The position numbers and the translations under genes were made by a program. Shown here piece after piece: positions 33,859 to 46,966 of a stretch of 64,000 nucleotides of DNA. This stretch comes from Trissonchulus latispiculum (taxonomy: Eukaryota; Nematoda; Enoplea; Enoplida; Ironidae): positions 61,504 to 125,503 of the forward strand of contig JASAND010000754.1 in the NCBI GenBank assembly GCA_030248195.1. The letters are read 5' to 3'. Within the stretch, counting starts at the first letter, position 1, and each line of letters opens with the position of its first letter. A model generated the notes under the pieces. That model did no database searches. It had not been told where the DNA came from and saw only the letters and a program-made list of their open reading frames with translations.

Positions 33859-36800
33859 TCACTGAGTTCGCCTTCGTTTTCGTTCGTTGGTTGATCGTCG
33901 GTGACATTGACAGGAACAGCAATTCGGCTTCGTCTGCATCGATTCGATGAAGAATCGCAACTGTGCTTCCACATTTCTGAAAAAAGCTTAAACGGAGAAA
34001 ATATTTTCATATATACATAATTAGTAACAAACATGTTAATAATATTAGCTATGTAACTTCAACAGTAAGTGGTAAAGCTTCACTAATATTGTTGAGGGTT
34101 AAGCTATTCAGTAGTTAACTTAATAAGATCTCTTACCAATATTGCACTCATTCTTCACATGTACCAACCCAAATGTTCAGAAACCTTTGGAATCAAAATC
34201 AATTATAAGCTGATTTAGTCCAATTTTTCGGAGGATGGGTTCTGTTTAAAGGGGAGACACAAGCTAAGCCTCTGTTAACATAGACATCAGAAACGTCAAT
34301 TTTGATTCAGGAGACAGTTCCGACTCTGAATCGGCAAAAACTAGTATAAACAAACCTAGGGCTGGGAGTGGTAGGTTTTCGTCTTCGTACTACCGACGGT
34401 GAGGTATCAGTTGAGACCATGATGGAATCGATTTCCTGAAGCAATTCTTCAACTGTAGAATCCAGGTTACCACTAGTCGAGGCGGTTTCCTCTGTCAGCT
34501 GTCTGAAAATTGAGTCAAAGAAATTAGAAAATAGGATGATTTTATCAAATTTTTACTAAAATTGTTCCGCAGAATTTTAATTAAACCTTAAGTATATAAG
34601 ACACTTGAATTCATATTTATGTATGAGACAAAGAGCGTTATTCATGTGTAAGTGTACCCTATAATTTTCCAATAACATAACACACCAAGCCAAATCCAGA
34701 ACACACGATTAGCAAGATCTTGCTCAAGTTTCAGGCGTGAACCACTTATCCGTGAGTGTTAGAGATTTATATGCGTCATTCAACAAAATTTTGACCAAGA
34801 ATTATTTATAAATTAAAATTTACAATATCAAACCTGAATTCAAAGTTAGCTGCGTTCTGAAGGAAGACAGGGGAGGGTTGAATGAAGCTTGCCGTGGGAA
34901 AAAGGACACGTCTCTTCTTGTCGGACCTGTAATCAATACAAGCCAATTACAACCAATATCAAAGTAATTAATCGAGACCCAGTAAAGATTAAATAACCAA
35001 AAAGTGTTAGTAAGGCACCTGTAATCTAAAAAGAGGAACAGATTTCAACAAAACCTCTATAAAAATTGGCTAGATGCTACAACTATGGATTTCTGTAGAT
35101 TTCCAGGCTGGCTTTTGCTGTAATCATGATACTTGATACTTATTAAAGTTACTACGTTTAGCAGTTAGGTTTTGGTGCACTTTTCCATTTGGTTCCATAT
35201 CCATATACATACCCAGAACAAAAACCAAAACAAAAAGAGGCCGATTTGACGGGAATAGCCCCCATTGTCTGATTTTTGGTTTCTGGCATCAGATTGAAGA
35301 TTGTCGTGAAAGCGAGAACAGTGACTCCGCTGTAGAGGAAGAATGTGCCTGAAACGGTGACATTTCAGTTAGCAGGAATTGGATCGAGGGACAGTGATAT
35401 ATATAATTAAAATATTAAAATTAATTAATTTAAATTAAAATATACAAATACGAACTACGTACGTAATTGAAAATGAGCATTTCTCAAAAAATGTACACCA
35501 CATATGTACCTATTTCATTAAAACGCACAACCTGCTGCCAGGTATAAAAACCATGCTCAGGCTTCAGCTTAGTATGTAAATTCAGGCTTCAGCTTGAACT
35601 GCAAAGCAAAATTTTAAAATTGTGGCAATAGTTTTGGATTTGCAAAACCTAAAACCAAAACCTTGTCTAGTAATTCTGGTTGCCAGCGAAGGAAAACTGT
35701 ATGAGATGACAGTATTGAAGGTCCAGTTTGTAAGCATGGCCGCTGCAGCGCCCCAGCAGCGAAGTTCACCAGGAAAATATTCCGCATTAGCAATGTATGG
35801 AATTGGTCCAAATCCTGAAATATAAATCCTAATGTGTATGTAACTTCGTGATAAGCCCCAGACAGAAGCCTGGGGCTTATCACGAAGTTACATACACACA
35901 GACAGATACTACGACAGAAGCCAGTACCGCTACCGCACCTACAATAACCGCATACAATAATGCAATGCAATAATAATACTTAATGAGTGTTTTTCAAGGA
36001 GAGCTAAGACGATGTTACAGTCCGTTAATGTGGGCCGAATTCAGGTGTTGTGTTATTGAGGTGCTATTCAGTAGATAAGAGATAAGAGTGACAGCTGGCA
36101 AGATCTCTGTTATCAACTGCAGGTACATGCTCTGTTCGCTAACGGCTGACCCCCCCCCCACAAACGTGTATGCTCACTTCAAAGGAATCACATGTTAGCG
36201 TTCTAAAGCTCGAAGCAGACACAAATTAGACGCACGCAGGCGTTGTGTTTTCGAGCTTTAACAAGTAAAGATACGGCGAGGGAACCTACAGAAACGTGTA
36301 TTGGGTACTGCCTTGTGGGGGGGGGGGTCACGGGTCACTAGGTACTCGTTTGTGGAGGGGGGGGGGTCAGCCGTTAGCATGCAGAGCATGTACCTGCAGC
36401 TGATAACAGAGAAGCTGATAGCTGTCACACTCTTATATGTTATGTACTCTTGGTGTTATGTAAATAAAGAACGCAAAAATGAACCCTGGTTTAATGGCTT
36501 AACCAGGGTCATTGGCAAAACCGGTAACACTGAAGCCTGGTCCTGGTGTAAGAACAATTTTTACTATAAACTCCACGTTTTGCCTCCCACCTACCGACTG
36601 CAAAAAAGCAAAGAAACATAACCATGCTAATCAGAGGAAGCCAATAGAAATCGGTGGGACACCACCCATCTGCCATAACAATATCCTTATTTTCGAGGAC
36701 GGTTGTGGAATCATTACAGGGAAAGAAACTGTTGGAAACGAGGGCTGGATTTTTCTGCATGCAAGATCCGGCGTAGTAGGAGGTTGAATCGTTAGTTTGG

Positions 36801-39800
36801 AATCGAAAGACGCAACTATTCTGATAAGAACAGTCATCACATGATCTGAAACAAAAAAGTCTGAGATCTGGCTTATATTTAAATGTTCAGGCCTTAAGTT
36901 TGAGCCGACTCCGACTGAGCGATGACAGCCAGTTAAACTGAACGTTAAAAATAGATTAGGCTGACTTTCAAACAAATAAGCTTTGCAAGAAAGACTTAAT
37001 CCTAAAAATTTCAAACAATATCATCAAGAAACACTTGTATAGGGAGCTTCACTAAGCCCAAAAACTGTTTTCCTGAAATCTAACGGTAAAATAATAGTAA
37101 TCAGTTTAACGAGCCAGACTTTTTAAATACATATCAGCAAAAATCCATGTAAGACTTCTCAAGTTTCGGCTTAGACTTAGGCAAGTACACACCTTGTGCG
37201 TGTTCATTGTGCTCTGAACAAATCATAATTTGTTCACGATCAGGTTTTTCTGTAACACCTCCTTACACAACTCCAGCATTGCAGAAATTCGTAAGACTGA
37301 CCTGAAATTTCCGCAGAAGCTTCCGTCCCCCTTAACAGAACTAAGATATGGTGAGGAATCTTTGATCACAGTAAAACTGGCGCCAAGTAATAGCAAACCC
37401 AAAGTTACACCTGCAAATATTTGATCTCAAAAATTAATACAGTATCTAGTGTGAAGATGGAATGGGTTATATGTACATAAGTCGTTTCGATCTTACTACT
37501 GCTAATTACCTATATAATTAACATATTGCAACCAACAATTAAGATAACACTTTTGTCACCTACTATTAAATATGTATGTTTATTTATACCAATTACTACT
37601 CCTATTACGGTTTAATAATAACTATATAAGTACAGAGATGTTGCTCTTTACAAGACAGTCCCATAGCGCAAGACCAATCAAGCGTTCTTAAGCTTACCAA
37701 CAACACTGGCGAGCATAAGGGGTCTTCTGCCAATTCGATCCACTAAGTACAGTGCAGGAAATGTGCTCAAGAAGTTCACCCCTGTTGTTATACACGAAAG
37801 CCAGAGGGTGAAATTGGGGCTGGTCTGCTTGAAAGCCATTGATCCAGCCATACGAAGAATCGGGGAACTGTAGTACCTGAACACCAATAGACGGTCAATA
37901 GATTTTTCATCCTATATGTAGTATCAAACACTGATACATTAATTTTTCTATCCATTTTGGTTAGAAGAGTTAGACCCTATTATTTCTTTAAAGATTAAAC
38001 GGATTAGAGTAAAATTAATATGCATTAAAGAAATAAGCACCTTGATTTAACTAAAATTTAGCTATTAATAATTTTTAAACTTTAAACGCTCAGATATGAG
38101 TTAATCGGATTGAGTTTTAATGATATACCAGTGTTGGACGCGGGCCGAAATTTGGGGCCCGCACCCGCCCCGCAGCCCGCGCTCAGATTTTTGGCCCGCA
38201 CAGGGCCGGCCCGCGGCCCGCATCAATAAAATTCGGCCCGCGGCGACCCGCAACTAAATTTAGGTTATGCAAGCATCATAGCATTAAATAATTGCTACTT
38301 TCATTGATTATTCGACGTTTTTTCCATAGAAACTGCCATATAAGCGCGATTGTTGTTTTCAAAAGCATTCATAAGTTGCAGTCGTGCGTTTTTCAAATTT
38401 TTATTGACTTCTAATGTAAGAATTTTGGTCCAGCAACTGTATTATTGTAGCCCCCCACTGTTCCTCAGCTATGTTTTGCAACTTTGAAAATTTCGGTGAA
38501 TTTTGGAGTGATTTTAAATAATAAATTTGGATCCGGCACTACCCCTGCAGGCGAAAGCAACTGGGGTGTGGCACGTAGCGAAAAAAATTTGGAGTGAAAT
38601 CCTATACTACTGGAAAACATTGCCCAAAACGAATTACAGTTACAGTTACGCAGAGAATACATATGTCTTAAACTTTGCGGTGGCATGTGCGATTTGACTG
38701 TAGTGCCTGCCTGTGGTGCGACCTGGGGATGATCTAGACTCGGTGGGGGTAACTCCATGTGCGAGAAAAGACCCAAATTTCAAGATAAATTTTTGGTAGC
38801 AGCAAATAGAAAATTCATGCAAATCTTAGCTCAGTAGAGCCTCCTGGTCAATTCGGTATAAATTTTACCTTTCTATTTTATCGGTATAATTTTATTTTTC
38901 TATGTGTTGTCCACGTGACCGAAATCATGTAAAATTCAACCAAAGTTTCAATTTCATCAAAATGGCCAATTGTTGACTGAGATGGGTCCGGGTTGGCTTT
39001 AAACCCAATAAAACGTTTTCTATGTGATAGTATGCTTAAAGTGCAGAAATTAAGCAAATTTAAAAATCTAAAATTTAATATGTTTACGTGTTATGAACAC
39101 ACAAAATTCTCAATGGTCAAGTCAAAGGAGAAATCGGTGATTAAAGACTGTCAGTCTGTAATTTAACTGGTCTGTCTGAAAAGCTATGCTTGTTTTATGT
39201 CGCCAGTAAAATGTTTCCTTGTAAGCAAAGCTCGATCTCTTTCCATTTCTGAAATTTGAGATAACTACTTCGTTTGATGCTAAATGAGTAATATTCAAAA
39301 TTATAAGGAAAAGAGAAGTGGGGAAAGGAAGACAAAATATATTTCAATGAGGAAAAGTTCCAGTATAATGCTAGAATTCGTCAAAAATTCAAACTTTCTT
39401 ACCTTGTCTCACAAAAAAATCGGCCCGCATCGGCCCGCGCGGGCCACTGCGGGTACTAATTTTTGGCCCGCCCCGCGGGTACCCGCGGCCCGAGCCCAAC
39501 ACTGTGATATACTATCTAATGCAGCTAGGATTAAAACTTTCATCTAGTCCTTTTTCTTTTTTCACACTTTGAATCAAAAAGTCACGGAATGAAATCGGAC
39601 TGTAAGGGAAGCAGGCATAGGAAAGATTGATAAGCCTGCAATGGGAGTTCAGCTGATGGTCCCGTGGTGTAGTGGTTAGCATGTCTGACTCTAGAGCAGA
39701 AGGGCCGTGGTTCGATCCCCGGCGGGACCAATTCTTTACTTTCAATGGTGAGTGAAAAGCTGAACCTCCCTCTTCCCTTCTCTTTTCTAGGTCCTGGTTT

Positions 39801-42800
39801 CGTGGGTACATGGGTGCCTGACGCCTCCCGTTCGGGCTTGTCCTTGGTTTCTTCTTGGTCCACCAGCCCTGGTAGAAGCGCTACATGTGGCGAGGCTGCC
39901 TCAGGACCCGGATTGGACCCGCTGTTTCTTCAAAAATTAATTTTAATCCGTTTAATCCGCCTTCTGTATTTTTAACTATTCCTTAATCCTAGCTATTAAT
40001 AATTTTTATACTTTAAACGCTCAAAAATGAGTTAAACGGATTGAGTTTTAATGATAAACTATCTAATGCAGCTAGGACTAAAACGTTCATCTAATCCTTT
40101 TTCTTTATTCACACTTTGAATCAAAAAATCACGGAATGAATTATAATCGGACCGATGTTTCTTCAAAAATTAATTTTAATCCGTTTAATCCGCCTTCTGT
40201 ATTTTTAACTATTCCTTAATCCTCTTAATCCTTATATAATCCTTTTTAAATTTCTTAATAATCTTAATCCTTAATCCTTAATCGTTAATACTAATTCTTC
40301 TTCAGCGTTAAGAAATAGCTATTGAAATTTTAATCAGACCATTTTAATTTCTAAAAAATAGTGCATTGGTTGACCAACAGCCGCAGGTCCATTTGGACCA
40401 GAATTCTGTTCTACGACGATTTTTTTGTTTCTCGTTTCTTGCCTATCGACAACTGTTGATCGTATACGAATTAAGAAATTTTGATTATTGCAATAGATTA
40501 CGTCAGAATTTTATAATAAGAAAAGTAACTTGAAACAGACAGTGTAAAGCAAAAACTCCGATATGCATTATGTAACGGCATTGCTGTTTTACAACCCAAT
40601 CCAACTAATAATAGGACTCTCTTATATGGCAACTTACATGACAGTGTTAATACCACAAAGTTGTTGAAATCCCTGAAGTAGACAGCATAGAATTAAGGAT
40701 CTCCGCCAGATGCTAGTATTAACAATGGTAGACATGGGAGACTTGGATACTAGAATAAAACAAAATGGTGAAAGTCAGGTAGAAATCCCAGCTTGGGGGT
40801 GGGTTGTCTGGTCGATCTGTTCTCGGTCCTTAGTACGTAAAGCTGGGGGTCAGCCTCGGAAGATTTCATAAATACTTAGAAGAGGTAAACAGCCAGATCA
40901 AGTGACCCAAAAGGAATCCATCAACTAAATTCTTTGGCGGACGTGGGTTACCGATCCTCCATAGATTGTGCGACCGACCTGCTGTCTCAGCCGGTTTACC
41001 TTCAGTAGTCAGAAATTCATGTCAGAATTTAGGTTTTGACATAATATAAATAAAACTTTCATTTGTCAGAATTGCTTTACTCAAAATTTTATGTCAGAAT
41101 TTTTTCAAACTGAACAAACGAAATTTTGTCTAACGAAATTATGATTAATACGATTCTGACTGGTGAAAGTAGACGGTTTCAGACACGGCCAGTAGGTCAT
41201 CAAATGACATACTGCGGATGTGCTAAGGACCTACATGAGGACGTACTCCAAGGACGTCAGGGTAATTCAATCGGCTCACCATCTTCCTCCCCCGAAAATG
41301 GACTTCGCCCCTTACAGCAGACATGATCATTCTCCAAAAATCCTTTTCAGGAATTGAGGCAAGATTAACTGATACCTTCATAAATAAGCTAGGAGGTTAT
41401 TGCGTCCATCCGGAGTATAATTTCTTCAAAGACTCCCTGAAAGCCTACTAACACTTACTACTGCTCAACTGTTTTCTGTCCATCCATTCCCGCTGAGCCT
41501 TGAGAGTGTTGAGAGCCAGACTGGCCTTCTCTTCCGAGTCTAGGATCCGCTGAAAGGCGAGGAGAGCCTCTTCCTCCCTGTCGTGGGACAACAGCCACTC
41601 CGGTGAGTCTGGAGCCCACCAGAGACCCAGCATTTGAATCAGGGGTGGAACGATACCCATGCCGAACAAAACTCTGAAATAAAAGGATAAAATTGGTTCA
41701 GCTAATTGAATTTATTTGAGTCTAAGCAGAATGGCTTTATACCCTCATAGGTAAGATTGCGTCGTTAAAAATTAGAGTTTGTCCGGTCCTGCAGAACCAA
41801 TCGGGCCCGGAGGCCCGCTGCAAAGTCCGATAGACTTAACGGGCCCGGCGTCGGCTCGGCCTGGTGAAGACCCGACATGCAGAAAACACTGTCACATAGT
41901 AGCTAGTGCTAGTGCTAACTTTAAGACTTTCTAGTGAAGGCAGGTTAGAAAAACAATGAAATATGTCCTTCCGTCACTGTCACTCCCAAAAAGGGGCGCG
42001 GGCACAACTCTACATATAGGTTAACGTGGAGAGAATGAAGGCAGTGCAGTGCAGTGTAAGAAGCACTGTAAGCCCCTAAGCAACATTGACCAAAATTACG
42101 CAATTTACGCGAACTAGCTATGACTTAAGAAATTCGCTTAACTTGCGACAAATGTGGAATACAAGTTTCTAATTTCAGTGTTATTCTTTACTATTTATCT
42201 ACACATCTAATCAAGTATATTCAGCTTGTTAACATTACAACAGCACAAGATCCTTTAAATAGAAACACGGCGTTTACCAGGCGTGTGGTGCAGGAAGCAG
42301 ACTAGGGAGGGATCGGTGATAAACCCACCAAGTATGTATAGCTGTTACTAAATTTAAACTTAGATACCTCCAAGAAAGATCTGCGCAAATTCCAGATAAC
42401 GCAGCATTCATTATGCTGGCTAACAGAAATCCGATGGTCAAAAAAAGCTGATAAAGACCTATCATTTTCCCACGACTGCTATTGATCGATATCTCCCCAA
42501 GATAAACTGGGACGATCACAGAAGAAACGCCTAAAATAACAAAAAGACCAAATCATATAACACATGTCACCAACTTCGTGACCCAAAGTTTAACAGTCCC
42601 TGAGAGCATTGAAGAGAGTCAGATGTTATCTGCTATGCCGGAATCGGGTGAGGGTATGGCTTCAAAGTTAGAAGCAAATAACCACTTAATTAGTTAATAA
42701 TTATAAGCATTTAATTAAAGCTTCACAAAAATCCAAGTGTAAGTAAGTAAGCAAGTAAGTTGGTAAGTAAGTAAGCAAGTAAGATGATAATCAAAACGTA

Positions 42801-44361
42801 GACACCAAGAGTCAGACCAAGAGTCAAGTGTTTAAAACATATATTTTAAGAAATCTTCTTTTCACGTAGCAAAATGCACTCAGGCCCTATTTCTTTAAAG
42901 ATTAAAATTGTCGGATTAAACGGATTAAACTAGCAGGATTAAAACTTTTAATCTCTATTTCTTTATTGCAGAATTAAACGGATTAAACGGATTAAAATTA
43001 ACTCGCAGATTAAATGAGTTAATTTTAATCTATTTAGTCCGTTTAATCCTGCAATAAAGAAATAGAGATTAAAAGTTTTAATCCTGCTGATTTTTAATCC
43101 GTGGGTTAAAACTAATCCAAACGCTATTTTTTTACTACTGGGATTAAATTAACTGTGTGCAGTTCTTACAACTTGCACGATCTGAAAGCGCAAAACTTGC
43201 ACGATTCAGCTTAGCTTTGGCGTAAGTATGCTTTCATTCAATACATGATGTCCATTGGATCGGTTGCTAAAATTCTCTTCTTATCCGATTCACAAATTGG
43301 CTGATAAGGCCCAATCCAGCCCAGATGGGACCGATCCGATCAGGCCATAATTTTAATTTTTAAATGCAATAATTAATTTAAGGGGGTTCCATCATGATAA
43401 AATTTATGATTACGGATTCTGCCCATTTTTACATAAAATTTTGTCACATATGCACATCGAGATTAAATTTTGAGTAATTTCGTTCAGTATTAAAGGTCGG
43501 ATTAAAATTAGCTCATTTAACTCGTTTAACTCGCCGGATTATAATTTAATCCGTTTAAATCCTGCTAGCTATTTCTTTAATGTGGATTAATTTTAATCTA
43601 ATCCGTTTAATCTTTAAAGAAATAGACCCTCAGAATTTGGTTTCCTGTTTACTAGAATTTGAAATATGTACATACCTATAGCTACTCCAGTTAACACTCT
43701 ACCGAACATGGTAAGGTAGAACACGGTGCTTTGATTCGTTTCAGTGTGACAGAAAATACAGTCAGCAGTAATAGCCATGGCGCCCAAAAGGAAAAGCACT
43801 GCACTCATCAAAATAGGTCTTCTTCGACCCAAATAATCACCCAGAAAGCCGCCCAGCAACCCTGTGACACCAGCCGTCCCCGTTGTGATCCAAATCAGCA
43901 GATCCTGAAATTATATTAATGTCTGATACCTAATGATAAATGTTAATGATTAATAATGGCAATCAAATTAAAAATAATGTATGAATTAGACAACATGCCT
44001 TAATTTATAGCAGTAAACAGAAAACAACAAATAAACAAAAAATACTTGAATGAATAAATAATAAACAAATAACCTATTAATTTATTTGCAAGCCATGGAA
44101 GCAGTTGAATAGTCTAATTTTCGTTTTGTAGGCGAAAAGGGCTGTGGCAATTGTGCCGATCAAAGTGCCCATTCACCGGCATACTTAGTTGGTACAATAC
44201 ATGATTGATACCTTGTAACCATCAACCCCAACCATCGTGTCATCTATTCGAGGTTGAAACCCTGCCCAGGCACCGGTCAGGGTTCCCAAATGGTAGCAGG
44301 AAGAAAGACCGCTGATGGCAGCGAATAGGGCAACTTGCCAACGATATGGTATAGACGGCAT
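33859..44361 (-). CDS. SLC2A13-like: SLC2A13/HMIT-like sugar (myo-inositol) transporter, 13 exons
   Basis: Exons in transcript order: 44361-44212, 43904-43676, 42530-42368, 41673-41459, 40749-40638, 37876-37698, 37410-37302, 36845-36595, 35814-35662, 35348-35213, 34926-34834, 34502-34356, 33976-33859. They sum to 2,055 nt (684 residues), every junction is GT-AG and all phases match. Sugar-porter signatures: GDYLGRRRP (loop 2-3), PVYLGEIS after helix 4, PDSPEWLL (after helix 6), QGFQQLCGINTVMYYS (helix 7), DRIGRRP (loop 8-9), MPETKNQ (after helix 12). The Cys-rich extracellular loop (SCDDCSYQNSC ... GWCPTDFYW) between helices 9 and 10 is characteristic of HMIT, the H+/myo-inositol symporter of plasma membrane and vesicles, and not of ordinary GLUTs. 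A basic, Ser-rich cytoplasmic tail ends the protein. Introns contain hAT, Harbinger-like and hairpin repeats and a tRNA-like gene. Substrate is inferred from family only; the exon 9 donor (CAAG/GTTTTG) is weak. Confidence 0.92.
35833..35898. other. Perfect 28-bp hairpin in intron 8
   Basis: Arms 35833-35860 and 35871-35898 are exactly complementary and enclose the 10-base loop GACAGAAGCC. The loop sequence recurs shortly downstream (about 35912-35921). It lies in the intron between exons 8 and 9 of the transporter gene. It could be a solo inverted duplication or a small-RNA hairpin; no further support. Confidence 0.75.
36085..36452. repeat. Nested inverted repeat in intron 8
   Basis: Arms of about 75-90 bp (36085-36160 and 36358-36452) share TCTGTTATCAnCTGCAGGTACATGCTCTG in inverted order. 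C and G runs lie at the inner edges. A second small inverted pair (AAAGCTCGAA at about 36208 and TTCGAGCTTT at 36252) lies inside. Looks like a foldback MITE. Confidence 0.65.
38129..39504. mobile_element. hAT-like element with CGGGCC/GGCCCGC termini, in intron 5
   Basis: Ends CAGTGTTGGACGCGGGCC and its near-complement. The flanking octamers TGATATAC are identical (38121-38128 and 39505-39512). Each end has 80-100 bp of permuted GGCCCGC words; the 1.2-kb middle is AT-rich without a transposase. It interrupts an older TTAATCC-type repeat whose uninterrupted copy is near 40,010-40,150. Confidence 0.9.
39658..39730 (+). tRNA. tRNA(Gln)-like gene or pseudogene, apparent CTA anticodon
   Basis: A 73-nt cloverleaf: acceptor GGTCCCG/CGGGACC perfect, D-arm GTGT...GCAT, anticodon loop CTCTAGA, T-loop TTCGATC. 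Boxes A (TGGTGTAGTGG) and B (GGTTCGATCCC) are intact. Overall it resembles eukaryotic tRNA-Gln (CTG), but the anticodon reads CTA, base pair 31-39 is A/G, and the T-stem has two mismatches. It is therefore more likely a tRNA pseudogene or SINE head than a true amber suppressor. Lies in intron 5 of the transporter gene, antisense to it. Confidence 0.55.
39930..40310. repeat. TTAATCC-rich repeat
   Basis: Two near-copies of a unit containing CAAAAATTAATTTTAATCCGTTTAATCCGCC (about 39920 and 40166) and runs of TTAATCC. It is related to the sequence surrounding the element at 38129-39504 and to the element at 42883-43629. Confidence 0.6.
42736..42783. repeat. AAGT-type microsatellite
   Basis: About eleven units of GTAA with a few substitutions (GCAA, TTGG), in intron 2 of the transporter gene. 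Confidence 0.8.
42883..43629. mobile_element. Harbinger-like MITE with GGATTAAAC arrays, in intron 2
   Basis: Ends GGCCCTATTTCTTTAAAG and CTTTAAAGAAATAGACCC are flanked by TCA on both sides (42880-42882 and 43630-43632). Both ends and an inner palindrome (about 42957-43085) are built of GGATTAAACGGATTAAA words. A 3-bp duplication fits PIF/Harbinger, though TCA instead of TTA/TAA is less usual. Confidence 0.65.
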
Positions 44362-44884
44362 AGTTAGCGACGTTGGTTCACGACATTGGATAAATCTTAT
44401 GTAGTAGACTTAAACTGCAATTAAAGTTAATTATATAGTGATCGTTGTTCAGCTTTAACGACGACAAGCTCAGTTCAGTAGCAGCTAGTTATTTAAACTT
44501 AGCAGTTAAATAGGGGCGGGGAAAGATGCACAATATTTGCGAAACTATATTTTGCCGGCCAAAATGCCTTGAAATGAAAGCACCTAATTAAGGTTGAAAT
44601 CGTGCATTTTGGCTTTCTGTTCTGGCTTCGAAAACTGAACTGAGCGTGTAGCATTCTAGCGAAATTAAGGCTGTGTTTAAAGAAATGTGAAATTCCAAGG
44701 TCTAGTTGAAGCTGAATGGCTAAGTCAAAAAACTTATGTCGATTGAATTAAACACACATCAGTTTTTCAAAACTGAAATGTTCATTTTCTAGCACAGGAA
44801 TATAGCATCCAGTGTATTAAAGATAACTGTTCACACAAAACATAAGTTATGATCCTTTTTAAAATCTATAAAAAACTACATATA
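44362..44884. other. 5' flank of the transporter gene
   Basis: AT-rich sequence upstream of the minus-strand ATG at 44361. It presumably contains 5' UTR and promoter, but I see no clear TATA box or initiator that I would commit to. It ends at the left LTR of the retroelement. Confidence 0.4.
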
Positions 44885-46437
44885 TGTAATAAAATAGGCT
44901 TCTGAGGGTAAAGTTTAGTCAAAGATTTGACTCTCAATAACACTGGTTTTAAACGATTTAGCCGTTCCAGGGAATGTTAAACCTCCAACCCATAGAATAG
45001 CCCAAAGTACTACAATTGTCAATCCTTCTATTTTAGCTATCTTTACTCCCTACTGACTCCGGTGCCTCTTCTTCAGGTTCACTGAAGTTCTAACTTTAGG
45101 TTATGCGCTTAGATCAAACCGCCAAGAATAAGATACGTGATTAGTCGTTAACCTGCACTCTGTTGGACTGCCAATCTATCTACGTTATCACTCCACTAAT
45201 AACTATGAGATCTAGACATAGTTCCCTATATAAGACAAGACTAAAAAGTTTAGGTTCTAGTAAAGTTTAGGAGACAATTACATAAACACTTTTTGGTAGA
45301 ACAATAAGACAAGATACAAAACAAATGAAATCTCAGTTTACATCGGGTCGAAAAGTCTATGGCCTCACAAAGATACAAAATGCAAAACTATCCTGATTTG
45401 CATAGTAACAATTTCAGTTAAAATAGCAATATAATTCCCGAGTACAACAGACGATACAGTAGATCTAACACAATTCCCGAGCATGAACAGTTGATATAGT
45501 AATGCATACCCTTCAATGAAACTCTGAGACTTTAAGATTTGTTGTTTGCTGTCGAAAGAAGTCCCTATTTATTCCTGCTGCGCCTCGGCGCAGCAGGTCT
45601 ACTATAATCGGTTTTGAGAGAGATTTTACACATACGTAATGCTTTCTATGCAGCTTTCTATAAACTACATACGTTCAGTATATCAACAATGTCGTTAACA
45701 TTAAATTTATGCAAATGAGTTTCCGCATAAGATTAAGCTACTGCAATCGAACTCTCTATGGAATGTTGATTTTAGATTATTTTGCTTCTAGGTTTGAACA
45801 AACATATCTGCTGTTTCATATTTTTTTGCACTAACGCAACGCAAACTACGACTAGTAATGCTGCCGCACACGATTTATTTTGTTTGGATATTGCTGGTTA
45901 GTAAATTTGATCGTTTGCTCAAATATGCAAACCAATGATTTCACTCATGTTACAGTTGCTTTTAATTTTACAGTTTGCACTGACAAATAATTCACTCTCA
46001 TTTAGTTAACAAAATTTTAAGTTCTATAATCATTATTTGTAGGGTTTGAAGGAGTTAATACCTTAATGTTTTGAGGAGATGTTGCGCAAGGTGATGGGTC
46101 TATTTTTATATTCTTGCTTCCTGCTTGAACTTTTCCGAAACAAGTTCACACATACAAACAAGAATTCCTAGCTCGCAGCAGGAAAATTGTGACCGTAGGT
46201 AACAATTTAAGTTCTTCACCTAATTTCTACACTAAACACTACCAATTTTGCACAAAACTCTTGCTTGTTACTCACTTATGAATGGCCTCACCAAAACTTA
46301 CCCATCACACTTCACACAATAAAAAAGCCGGCAAAGTTAGAGCAGGGGCAAAATATACAAACAAAAACAGACAAAACGCAATACCAGACAATTCATCGCC
46401 GCTGTTTGCTAGATTAGTTTTAATCGGCCAAAGGAAT
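44885..46437 (-). repeat. 3' LTR (left), with a 696-bp extra segment
   Basis: Matches 53211-54078 from TGTAATAAAATAGGC to GGCCAAAGGAAT. Relative to that copy, 45572-46267 is extra and flanked by TTA on each side. This is either an insertion with a TTA duplication or a deletion in the other LTR between short TTA matches. The extra segment starts with the hairpin CCTGCTGCGCC-TC-GGCGCAGCAGG and shows no terminal inverted repeats. Confidence 0.75.
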
Positions 46438-46966
46438 CCATCCGAGGAACCTTTTAGGACGAAAGGAGCAAACCGGGGGCACAACCATAAAAGTTCACAA
46501 CTGACCAGTCAGCAATCACAAGCGAAAGTACCATCCTTTTTAGGCAAAAGGAAGAAACCACAGTGTACAACAGCATTACAGTTTATGCATACAGTATACG
46601 CTAAAGTTCAACAAATTAGGATCGATTTCACTGCTGAGTTAGGCTGAGGGGTGACGCTACCAAAGTTCAGTACTCCCTGTAGTCAATAGAGAGGTGGTCA
46701 CCGTGTCATGGTGGCTAGCGTCGGATCCAGGTAGGGACGAGTTCCATCTGTGGCAAAATTCCAGACAGTTCAGCAGGCAGATTCCTTATCAGCTGCTTGG
46801 CACGAGAACCGTACGATTCGTCCTTCCTTGCTCCTATTATTTCCAAAATCTATCAGTGGAGAGGGTTGGCTCTCCTGGCTGTCGTCTGTCGGGGGGCGCG
46901 CACTAAGATCCAGGTAATCCCGTCCATAGTCGGACATAGAAGAGTATCACGGGACATTGGCGTGGA

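Noticed and set aside
46282..46647. 121-codon plus-strand frame in the left LTR region
   Set aside because: Lies in LTR sequence on the strand opposite to gag/env, and the matching part of the other LTR does not preserve it.
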